A DNA stretch of 64,000 nt from Ancylomarina longa (lineage in GTDB: Bacteria; Bacteroidota; Bacteroidia; Bacteroidales; Marinifilaceae): assembly GCF_003996985.1 (NCBI RefSeq), contig NZ_RJJX01000011.1, forward strand, positions 59,041-123,040. Direction: 5' to 3'. Below the pieces are notes generated by a model. The model was given only the letters and a program-made list of their open reading frames with translations, was not told the origin of the DNA and did not search any database. Below are positions 19,933 through 27,636 of this stretch, piece by piece. Position numbers and translations under genes: made by a program. The stretch's first letter is position 1. Each line of letters begins with the position of its first letter.

Positions 19933-21004
19933 TGGTGGAGGAACTGGAGGTCATATTTACCCAGCAATTTCTATAGCGAATGCATTAAAAGAGAATTATT
20001 CTAATTGTGAAATTCTTTTTGTAGGTGCTGAGGGGAAAATGGAAATGGAAAAAGTTCCTGCTGCTGGTTATAAAATTATAGGTCTTCCAATAAGAGGTTT
20101 GCAAAGAAACTTTTCGATGGAGAATTTGAAATTTCTTCCCCGATTAATGAAGAGCTTAAGCATGGCAAAGAGAATTGTAAAAGATTTTCAGCCCGATGTT
20201 GTGGTTGGCGTTGGTGGATATGCTAGTGGACCTTTATTATATATTGCTTCAAGATTAGGAGTTCCTGCTATCATTCAGGAACAAAATTCTTATGCTGGAA
20301 TTACGAATAAATTGTTGTCGAAAAAAGCACATAAAATTTGTGTTGCTTATGAAGGGATGGATCGATTTTTTCCCCCCAAAAAAATATTACTAACAGGTAA
20401 TCCTGTTAGAAATGATTTAGTTGATATTTTTTCTAAAAAAGAAGAAGCAATATATTACTTTGGTTTAGATCCTAATAAAAAAACTATTCTTATTGTAGGG
20501 GGAAGTCTAGGAGCCAGAACTATAAATAATAGCGTGATAAATTCTTTCTCCAAAATAGGGGAATCTGGTGTTCAGTTTATCTGGCAAACAGGTAAATATT
20601 ATTTTGATAGTATAAAAAAGGAATTGGAAAATTGGGATATGCCTGATATGAGAGTTCATGCTTTCTTGAGTCATATGGATTTAGCTTATGCAGCTTCAGA
20701 TCTGGTGATCTCAAGAGCTGGTGCAGGAACGATATCAGAACTTTGCTTGGTCGGTAAACCGTGTATTTTAGTTCCATCTCCAAATGTTTCAGAGGATCAT
20801 CAAACTAAGAATGCAATGGCTTTGGTCGATAAAAGGGCGGCAGTAATGGTTAAAGATGCTGATGCAGAAAATGACTTGATAAATCAGGCATTGTATCTCG
20901 TGAATGATTTTAAGAAATTGACCGAGTTGGCATCTAGCAGCAAGGCCTTGGCTAAACCTAATGCCGCAACAGATATTGCAGAACAAATTCTAGCTATGAT
21001 ATAA
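19904..21004 (+). CDS. murG: Lipid II-forming GlcNAc transferase
   Basis: MurG adds GlcNAc to lipid I at the inner face of the membrane. The 366-residue GT28 enzyme starts MKKKIKIIVSGGGTGGHIYP, containing the glycine-rich lipid-binding loop, and has VGVGGYASGPLLY, VPAIIQEQNSYAG, LIVGGSLGARTIN and DLVISRAGAGTISEL (GT-B donor site). The start lies inside ftsW, the only one giving the complete N-terminal loop. Confidence 0.97.
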   Translation: MKKKIKIIVSGGGTGGHIYPAISIANALKENYSNCEILFVGAEGKMEMEKVPAAGYKIIGLPIRGLQRNFSMENLKFLPRLMKSLSMAKRIVKDFQPDVVVGVGGYASGPLLYIASRLGVPAIIQEQNSYAGITNKLLSKKAHKICVAYEGMDRFFPPKKILLTGNPVRNDLVDIFSKKEEAIYYFGLDPNKKTILIVGGSLGARTINNSVINSFSKIGESGVQFIWQTGKYYFDSIKKELENWDMPDMRVHAFLSHMDLAYAASDLVISRAGAGTISELCLVGKPCILVPSPNVSEDHQTKNAMALVDKRAAVMVKDADAENDLINQALYLVNDFKKLTELASSSKALAKPNAATDIAEQILAMI

Positions 21005-21007
21005 ATT

Positions 21008-22381
21008 ATGAGGATAGAGGAATTTAAAAATATTTACTTCATTGGAATTGGTGGGATAGGAATGAGTGCTATTGCGCGTTACTTCTATTACAATAGTAAA
21101 ACTGTGTTTGGATACGACAAAACTAAGACACAACTTACAGATGAACTAAATGCTGAGGGAATAGGGATTACATTTAATGATGATATTGATCAGATACCTA
21201 AGAATTTCAATTCTAAAGAGAATACTTTGGTGGTTTATACACCTGCAATTCCAAAAGACAATCAACAATTGCGCTTCTTTATGAATAATGGATATTATGT
21301 CGTTAAACGCTCTCGGGTTTTAGGTCTTTTATCGGATGGTTTAAATGGCATTGGCATTGCCGGAACACATGGGAAAACAACAGTCTCCACTTTAACAGCA
21401 CATATTTTTAAAACATCAAAGTTGGATTGTAATGCTTTTTTAGGTGGAATCTCCAGAAATTACCAATCAAATCTGTTACTATCAAAGCATAGTCCATGGG
21501 TGATTTTAGAAGCAGATGAGTTTGATCGTTCATTTTTGCAGTTACATCCCAAGCTTGCATTGATAACCTCTATGGACGCAGATCATTTAGATATTTATGG
21601 TGAGAAATCCGAGTTAGAGAAAAGCTTTTACACATTTGTTGATCAAATTAAAGAGGGAGGAATATTAGTGCATAAAAAAGGTCTTCATATTCCGCACAAA
21701 GAGCTTCCTACCTTTACTTATGCTTTAACAGAAAAAGCTGATTTTTATGCCTGCAATCTATTATTGGTTGATGGATTTTATCAATTTGATTTGGTTTATC
21801 CGAATGGGATAATGAGAGGACTGAAATTTTCTTATCCAGGAAAAATAAATGTGGAAAATGCTATTGCTGCTTCTAGCATTGCAATTCTTAGTGGAGTAGA
21901 AGAAAATGAATTAAGGAAGGCACTTGCCTCTTTTTGTGGTGTACGCAGAAGATTCGATTATCAAATAAGAGAAGACAATTTAGTTTTTATTGATGATTAT
22001 GCACATCATCCTAAAGAGTTGCAGGAGAGTATTTCTTCAGTGAGGAGTATTTATCCAACCCAAAAGATTACTGGAATATTTCAACCGCATCTCTTTAGTC
22101 GAACCCGAGATTTTGCAAATGGTTTTGCGGAGAGTTTAAATTTATTGGATGAGGTGATTTTATTGGATATTTATCCTGCTAGGGAATTGCCTATTCCTGG
22201 AATTACATCAGAGATAATATTCGATAAATTAAAAATTCCTGCTCAATTGTGTTCTAAGGATCAATTATTAGATATCTTAAAGAAAAAGGAGATTGAAGTT
22301 TTGTTAACTTTAGGTGCAGGAGATATAGATAAAATGGTTCATCCAATTAAAAACATGCTGATTGAGAAAATAAAATGTTGA
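21008..22381 (+). CDS. murC: UDP-N-acetylmuramate:L-alanine ligase
   Basis: The 457-residue Mur ligase starts with FIGIGGIGMSAIARYF (UDP-binding Rossmann motif) and has the P-loop GIAGTHGKTTVSTLTAHIFK, the segment ILEADEFDRSFL, the metal/substrate segment DADHLDIYG and IDDYAHHPKEL. It attaches the first L-Ala to UDP-MurNAc. It lies 3 bp after murG and overlaps ftsQ by 7 bp. Unlike in Proteobacteria, no murB or ddl follows, as is usual in Bacteroidota. Confidence 0.97.
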   Translation: MRIEEFKNIYFIGIGGIGMSAIARYFYYNSKTVFGYDKTKTQLTDELNAEGIGITFNDDIDQIPKNFNSKENTLVVYTPAIPKDNQQLRFFMNNGYYVVKRSRVLGLLSDGLNGIGIAGTHGKTTVSTLTAHIFKTSKLDCNAFLGGISRNYQSNLLLSKHSPWVILEADEFDRSFLQLHPKLALITSMDADHLDIYGEKSELEKSFYTFVDQIKEGGILVHKKGLHIPHKELPTFTYALTEKADFYACNLLLVDGFYQFDLVYPNGIMRGLKFSYPGKINVENAIAASSIAILSGVEENELRKALASFCGVRRRFDYQIREDNLVFIDDYAHHPKELQESISSVRSIYPTQKITGIFQPHLFSRTRDFANGFAESLNLLDEVILLDIYPARELPIPGITSEIIFDKLKIPAQLCSKDQLLDILKKKEIEVLLTLGAGDIDKMVHPIKNMLIEKIKC

Positions 22382-23106
22382 AAAAAATCACGAATATATT
22401 ACTTTGGGTACTAATCATTGGATATTTGATGGTAAGCTTTTCGTTTGTGACAGAGAAGAAAAACCAACTTACCTACACAGATATTAAAGTTAATGTGGTA
22501 GATAGTTTGAATAGTGGTTTTGTGAGTGAATCAGATGTGGAAAAAATAATAAAAAAGAAATATCCGCGATGGAAAGGGGAATCAATTTTAAATATTAATA
22601 AGGAGGTTTTAGAGGATAATATAGATAAAATACCATTTGTGAAAAAGGCAGAGGTTTATCATGCTCTAAATGGAAAATTAGTCATTGACATTCAACAACG
22701 AAAGCCAATTGTTCGAATTTTGAGTGCTAAGGGATACTATTTGGATATGGAGGGAAATAAAATGCCACTGTCTAATAAATTTACATCACGAGTTTTGGTG
22801 GTTTCAGGGGTTGTTACAGATCAATTGATAAAAGAAGAGCTTTACGAGCTAGTTAATTTTATTATTAATGATGAATTTTGGAAGTCACAGATTACGCAAA
22901 TTTATGTGAATAATAATCGGGAATATATCTTGATACCAAGAGTGGGGGCTCAAAAAATTGATTTCGGTGGAATTGATCATTATAAAAGAAAATTTAAGAA
23001 ATTATACGCTTTGTATACCGAAGGTTTTTCAAAAACTGGATGGAATAAGTACAATCGAATAAATTTAAAGTACGAGAATCAGGTCGTTTGTACAAAAAAG
23101 AAGTAG
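22375..23106 (+). CDS. ftsQ: Cell division protein FtsQ
   Basis: The 243-residue bitopic protein has an N-terminal transmembrane segment (NILLWVLIIGYLMVSFSFV) followed by a POTRA-like region (VNVVDSLNSGFVSESDVEK, IPFVKKAEVYHALNGKLVI, IQQRKPIVRI) and the FtsQ beta domain. It recruits and regulates FtsL/FtsB and the septal synthase. The call rests on layout, the POTRA pattern and the murC-ftsQ-ftsA position. Confidence 0.92.
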   Translation: MLKKITNILLWVLIIGYLMVSFSFVTEKKNQLTYTDIKVNVVDSLNSGFVSESDVEKIIKKKYPRWKGESILNINKEVLEDNIDKIPFVKKAEVYHALNGKLVIDIQQRKPIVRILSAKGYYLDMEGNKMPLSNKFTSRVLVVSGVVTDQLIKEELYELVNFIINDEFWKSQITQIYVNNNREYILIPRVGAQKIDFGGIDHYKRKFKKLYALYTEGFSKTGWNKYNRINLKYENQVVCTKKK

Positions 23107-23107
23107 A

Positions 23108-24370
23108 ATGATGGGGAATAATAACAGAATTGCTGCAATAGATATAGGGACAACTAAAATCGTTGCCATCTTAGGTTCGGTTACTTCAGAAGGCAAGTTG
23201 AAAGTGGTTGGAATGGAAAAAACTCCTTCTAAAGGTGTTAAAAGAGGGGTAATTCATTGTATTGAGGATACGATTAAAGCGATTAGGGAAGTTGTGAATC
23301 GTTTGCAGAATAATTCTGATGAAAAAATAGATCTAGTGTATGTAGGAATAGCTGGTCAGCACATTCGAAGTTTAAAACACAGGCAATTTAAATATATTCA
23401 AAACGATATTAATGAAATTTCTAAGTTGGATGTAGAGGAGATACTGAATGAGAATTTCCGTCTTCCGATTGAGGTTGGCGAGCAAATCCTTCATGTTATT
23501 CCTCAGGATTATGTTGTTGATAAAGAGGCTGGAATTAGAAATCCCATAGGGATGTCCGGAAGAAGACTCGATGGCAACTTTAATGTGATTATTGGTAGAA
23601 CAGCTTCGGCTCGTAACATAGAGAAATGTGTTAAGGAAGTAGGACTAAGTATTGAGGAATTAGTATTGGAACCATTAGCATCTTCGCTTGCGGTTCTGAC
23701 AGAGGAGGAGAAAGAGGCTGGAGTTGTTTTAGTTGATATTGGCGGTGGCACTACTGATATAACAGTTTATTTTGATGGGGTATTGCGACATACTGCGGTA
23801 ATTCCTTTTGGTGGTGATATTGTAACCAGAGATATTAAGGAAGGTTGTTCTATTTTAATAAAACAGGCAGAGGCCCTTAAAACTCAGTTTGGTGAAGCAG
23901 TTTCAGATATAGCCTCAGAGGAAAAAGTGGTTACAATTCCTAGCATTGGAGGTTGGGACCCTAAAGAAATTTCCTTCAATACGATTGCACAAATAATTCA
24001 ATGCCGTATGGAAGAAATTATCGATAACGTTAATTTTCAGATCGAAATTACTGGTCTCCACGAAAAAATTGGAGCTGGTATTGTACTTACAGGAGGCGGT
24101 GCATTATTGAAGAATTTAGACGTATTGACAAAAGAACAGACTGGTCTAGACGTAAGGATTGGTTATCCAGGTCTTTCGTCTAAAATAATATTGGATGAAT
24201 CATTAGATTTACCCATGTATTCAACTGCCATTGGATTGTTGTTACAAGGTGTAAATAACCCAAAAAGCAACAAAGCAGAATCAAATATTAGCAATAAGAA
24301 AATTACAAAGAAGAAGGGATGGAGAGGAGTTTTGGAAGCTATATTTGATACTAAAGATATGGAAATGTAG
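23108..24370 (+). CDS. ftsA: Cell division protein FtsA
   Basis: This 420-residue actin-like ATPase tethers FtsZ to the membrane. Visible motifs are IAAIDIGTTKIVAILG (phosphate 1), VDIGGGTTDITVYFDG (phosphate 2) and IVLTGGGALLKNL (adenosine); the SHS2/1C domain is at about residues 85-165. The C-terminus is the membrane-targeting amphipathic helix, WRGVLEAIFDTKDMEM, separated from the core by a Lys-rich linker. A very similar tail is found on the FtsZ encoded immediately downstream. Confidence 0.96.
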   Translation: MMGNNNRIAAIDIGTTKIVAILGSVTSEGKLKVVGMEKTPSKGVKRGVIHCIEDTIKAIREVVNRLQNNSDEKIDLVYVGIAGQHIRSLKHRQFKYIQNDINEISKLDVEEILNENFRLPIEVGEQILHVIPQDYVVDKEAGIRNPIGMSGRRLDGNFNVIIGRTASARNIEKCVKEVGLSIEELVLEPLASSLAVLTEEEKEAGVVLVDIGGGTTDITVYFDGVLRHTAVIPFGGDIVTRDIKEGCSILIKQAEALKTQFGEAVSDIASEEKVVTIPSIGGWDPKEISFNTIAQIIQCRMEEIIDNVNFQIEITGLHEKIGAGIVLTGGGALLKNLDVLTKEQTGLDVRIGYPGLSSKIILDESLDLPMYSTAIGLLLQGVNNPKSNKAESNISNKKITKKKGWRGVLEAIFDTKDMEM

Positions 24371-24400
24371 AATTAGTTTAACCCTAATAACTGTGACATC

Positions 24401-25702
24401 ATGATTGACGAATTATTACCGGTTGATTTTGAACCTAAAGAGAAATCCATTATTAAAGTAATTGGAGTAGGTGGTGGTGGTGGAAACGCTGTTAATCACA
24501 TGTTAAAAGAAGGTATTACTGGAGTCGACTTCGTAATTTGTAATACAGATTCACAAGCTCTTGAAAATAGTGCTGTACCAATAAAAGTGCAACTTGGCAG
24601 ATCATTGACGGAAGGTCGTGGAGCTGGAAATAAGCCAGAGCGTGGAAGAGAATCTGCAATAGAGAGTATAGAGGAAATTAATAAAGTACTTAGCCAGAAG
24701 ACTAAAATGGTATTTGTGACTGCAGGAATGGGTGGTGGAACAGGTACTGGAGCAGCACCAATAATTGCTGAAGCAGCTAGAGAACAAGGAGTTCTCACCG
24801 TAGGAATCGTGACTATACCTTTTCGATTTGAAGGCAAAAAGAGAATAGAACAGGCATTGGAAGGAATTTCAAATTTAGAAAAACATGTTGATGCTTTACT
24901 GATTATAAACAACGAAAAGTTGCGAATGATGTATGGTGATCTGAAGTTATCGGATGCTTTCTCGAAAGCCGATGATGTCTTATCCATTGCAGCAAAGAGT
25001 ATTGCGGAAATTATTACGGTTCATGGTTATGTAAATGTTGACTTTGCAGATGTTGAAACTGTTATGAGGAATAGTGGAGTTGCTGTAATGGGGTCCGCCT
25101 CTGCTGCAGGTGAGGATAGATCGATTCGTGCGATTGAAGAAGCGCTTACTTCTCCATTACTTAATAGCAATAATATTTGTGGAGCACGTAATATACTTTT
25201 AAATATTATCTCTGGAAAAGACGAAGTAACCATGCAAGAAGTGAGTCAAATAACAGACTATGTGCATGACGTTGTTGGTGATGAGGTAAGTATTATTTGG
25301 GGTAATGGTAATAGTGATAAATTAGGCGATGAATTGAGCGTAACGATTATTGCAACTGGATTTTCCGAAAATCCAATTCCGGATTTGAATATTCAACTTG
25401 GAAAAAGTCAAAATGAAAATGTACCGGAACTTGAATTGATTATAGAAAATCCTGCAGAAGTAGAAGGTATGGCTGCTGCCAAGAAGAGAGAGGAGAGACA
25501 GAAAAGGGAAGAATTAATGAGAAAGAGATCGGAAATTTCTAAAGAGGAGACTATCATGGAACCAAAAAAGGAAATTTACCAGGAAACTGAGAAGGAATAT
25601 CATTCTGAGGAAATGGTGGAAGATGAAAAAAAGAACAGTTTGGATTCTTGGTTTAAAGATAAATTCACCCAAATTTTCGATAGTAAAGATACCTCAATGT
25701 AA
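24401..25702 (+). CDS. ftsZ: FtsZ, first copy, with FtsA-like C-terminal tail
   Basis: The 433-residue tubulin-like GTPase has an intact core: VGVGGGGGNAVNHM, CNTDSQAL, the signature GGGTGTGAAP, and the T7 catalytic loop NVDFADVETV with the expected Asn and two Asp residues. After residue about 345 comes a charged linker (Glu/Lys-rich). The end lacks the usual IPAFLR-like peptide that binds FtsA and ZipA. Instead it finishes with SLDSWFKDKFTQIFDSKD, an amphipathic pattern closely resembling the membrane helix of the FtsA encoded just upstream. It may therefore bind membrane directly (inference). A second ftsZ follows after 103 bp. Confidence 0.95.
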   Translation: MIDELLPVDFEPKEKSIIKVIGVGGGGGNAVNHMLKEGITGVDFVICNTDSQALENSAVPIKVQLGRSLTEGRGAGNKPERGRESAIESIEEINKVLSQKTKMVFVTAGMGGGTGTGAAPIIAEAAREQGVLTVGIVTIPFRFEGKKRIEQALEGISNLEKHVDALLIINNEKLRMMYGDLKLSDAFSKADDVLSIAAKSIAEIITVHGYVNVDFADVETVMRNSGVAVMGSASAAGEDRSIRAIEEALTSPLLNSNNICGARNILLNIISGKDEVTMQEVSQITDYVHDVVGDEVSIIWGNGNSDKLGDELSVTIIATGFSENPIPDLNIQLGKSQNENVPELELIIENPAEVEGMAAAKKREERQKREELMRKRSEISKEETIMEPKKEIYQETEKEYHSEEMVEDEKKNSLDSWFKDKFTQIFDSKDTSM

Positions 25703-25805
25703 TATCATCCTATAAAGTTTGGTGCTTCATAAGAAGAACAACTGCTGAATATAACGAATAAATTTATCTTAAAAGTTACAAACAGACTTATAATTTATAA
25801 ATTAA

Positions 25806-27047
25806 ATGACTGAAGATTTAATTGATTTTAGCTTACCGGAAAATGAATCATCAATTATTAAGGTAATTGGAGTAGGTGGTGGTGGTGGTAATGCGGTTAA
25901 TTATATGTATCAAAAGGGTATTAAGGATGTGGATTTTGTGATCTGTAATACCGATGCTCAGGCTCTTGAGAATAGCATGGTGCCTGTTAAAATTCAATTG
26001 GGAGAGTCCTTGACAGAAGGTCGTGGAGCTGGAAATAAACCCGAAAGAGGTGAGCAATCTGCAATCGAGAATCTTGAGGATATAAACGAGTTGTTGGCAG
26101 AAAACACTAAGATGGTATTCATTACTGCCGGAATGGGTGGAGGAACAGGCACTGGCGCCGCCCCGGTAATTGCAAAAGCTGCAAAGGATTTAGGTGTACT
26201 AACTGTTGGAATTGTTACTATTCCTTTCCGATTCGAAGGGCGACAGAGATTAAAGCAGGCTTTTGAGGGAATTAATCGCTTGAAGGAAAATGTAGACTCT
26301 CTTTTGGTAATTAACAATGAAAAGTTGAGTGAGATATATGGTGATTTAAAATTATCATCAGCTTTTTCCAAAGCGGATGATGTTCTATCTACCGCCGCCA
26401 AGGGTATTGCTGAAATTATAACATTGCATGGTTATATTAACGTCGATTTTGAGGATGTTAAAACTGTCATGACAGATAGTGGTGTAGCAGTAATGGGATC
26501 TGCAAACGCCGAAGGAGAAAATCGTGCAGTCAATGCAATTAAGGAGGCACTTACATCTCCATTGCTAAATAGTAATGATGTGAGGGGAGCTCGAAATATT
26601 TTATTGAATATTACCTCGGGTGGGGAAGAGGTGACAATGGATGAGGTTGGTCAAATTACTGATTACGTGCAGGAGGCCGTTGGCGATAGTGCTTCAATTA
26701 TATGGGGAACAGGACAAGATACTGCTTTGAATGATAAAGTATCTGTTACAATAATTGCCACTGGCTTTGATAATGGTAATATTTCAGAAGACGATCCATC
26801 TAAAAGTACATTTCAGGCGAGAAGGGTTCAAAATAATATTTCGAATCAAAGCAGATTAAATTTAAAAGAGGAGCAAAATGATTCACAAAATATTCTCGAA
26901 CAAAAGCTTATTCTGACGAATCTTAAAGATACAGAGATTGACGAGATTGAGAGTATCCCCGCATTTAAACGCAAACAAAAAATTCTGGAAAAGAGTCAAT
27001 TCCAATCCGGTAATGTCATTAAATTTACGCTTGATGAAGAAGAATAG
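25806..27047 (+). CDS. ftsZ: FtsZ, second copy, with canonical C-terminal peptide
   Basis: This 413-residue paralogue aligns along the whole GTPase core with the preceding FtsZ: VGVGGGGGNAVNYM, CNTDAQAL, GGGTGTGAAP and the T7 loop NVDFEDVKTV are all intact, so it should polymerise and hydrolyse GTP. Its variable linker is about 60 residues and near the end it has SIPAFKRKQ, which matches the conserved FtsZ C-terminal peptide (IPAFLRKQ in E. coli) used to bind FtsA. About 20 further residues follow that peptide. It probably arose by tandem duplication. No clear promoter is seen in the 103-bp gap, so it is likely in the same operon. Confidence 0.95.
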   Translation: MTEDLIDFSLPENESSIIKVIGVGGGGGNAVNYMYQKGIKDVDFVICNTDAQALENSMVPVKIQLGESLTEGRGAGNKPERGEQSAIENLEDINELLAENTKMVFITAGMGGGTGTGAAPVIAKAAKDLGVLTVGIVTIPFRFEGRQRLKQAFEGINRLKENVDSLLVINNEKLSEIYGDLKLSSAFSKADDVLSTAAKGIAEIITLHGYINVDFEDVKTVMTDSGVAVMGSANAEGENRAVNAIKEALTSPLLNSNDVRGARNILLNITSGGEEVTMDEVGQITDYVQEAVGDSASIIWGTGQDTALNDKVSVTIIATGFDNGNISEDDPSKSTFQARRVQNNISNQSRLNLKEEQNDSQNILEQKLILTNLKDTEIDEIESIPAFKRKQKILEKSQFQSGNVIKFTLDEEE

Positions 27048-27079
27048 CAATAAATAGTTTTCTTTTTAAATATAGAATA

Positions 27080-27526
27080 ATGAGCTTATTAGAACAAATT
27101 AATGCAGATATTAAGTCTGCGATGAAAGCTAAGGAAAAAGATAAATTGCAGGCAATTCGTTCTGTAAAATCTGCCTTTATGCTAGAGATGACAAAGACTG
27201 GAGCCACGGAGCTTGAGGATACTAAGGCAATTGGGATCCTCCAAAAACTTGTAAAACAGCGTAAAGATGCTGCAGAAACATACAAGAGTGGTGGAAGAGA
27301 GGATTTAGCAGATAAGGAACTTCTCGAAATGGGTTTTCTAGAGGTTTATTTACCAGCTAAATTAACTGATCAGGAATTAAGCATAGCTATTGAGCAAATC
27401 ATTAACGAAACAGATGCTTCATCAATGAAGGATATGGGAAAAGTAATGGGAATTGCGTCCAAACAATTGGCAGGAAAAGCTGATGGAAGATCTATTTCTG
27501 ACAAAGTTAAAGCGTTATTATCCTAA
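27080..27526 (+). CDS. GatB/YqeY domain protein
   Basis: The 148-residue helical protein is a YqeY-family member, related to the tail domain of the GatB subunit of tRNA amidotransferase. Motifs include LLEQINADIKSAMKAK, LQKLVKQRKDAAETYKSGGR and MGKVMGIASKQLAGKADGR. Its function is not established; the tail domain in GatB and GatE binds tRNA. It follows the second ftsZ by 32 bp and ends the forward operon before a strong terminator. Confidence 0.92.
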   Translation: MSLLEQINADIKSAMKAKEKDKLQAIRSVKSAFMLEMTKTGATELEDTKAIGILQKLVKQRKDAAETYKSGGREDLADKELLEMGFLEVYLPAKLTDQELSIAIEQIINETDASSMKDMGKVMGIASKQLAGKADGRSISDKVKALLS

Positions 27527-27582
27527 CCAAATATTGGTGGTTGAAATGCTTAATTTGACCTGAATATTACGGATTTAAAAGA

Positions 27583-27626
27583 CACAAAAAAAGCGGAATG
27601 ATTTCGATCATTCCGCTTTTTTTGTG
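27583..27626. terminator. Bidirectional terminator with TTCG tetraloop
   Basis: A perfect 20-bp stem (27583-27602 / 27607-27626) closes on a TTCG tetraloop, with a run of A on one side and T on the other. It ends both the forward dcw/yqeY transcript and the reverse-strand foldase gene. Confidence 0.95.
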
Positions 27627-27636
27627 CGATAAGTTT

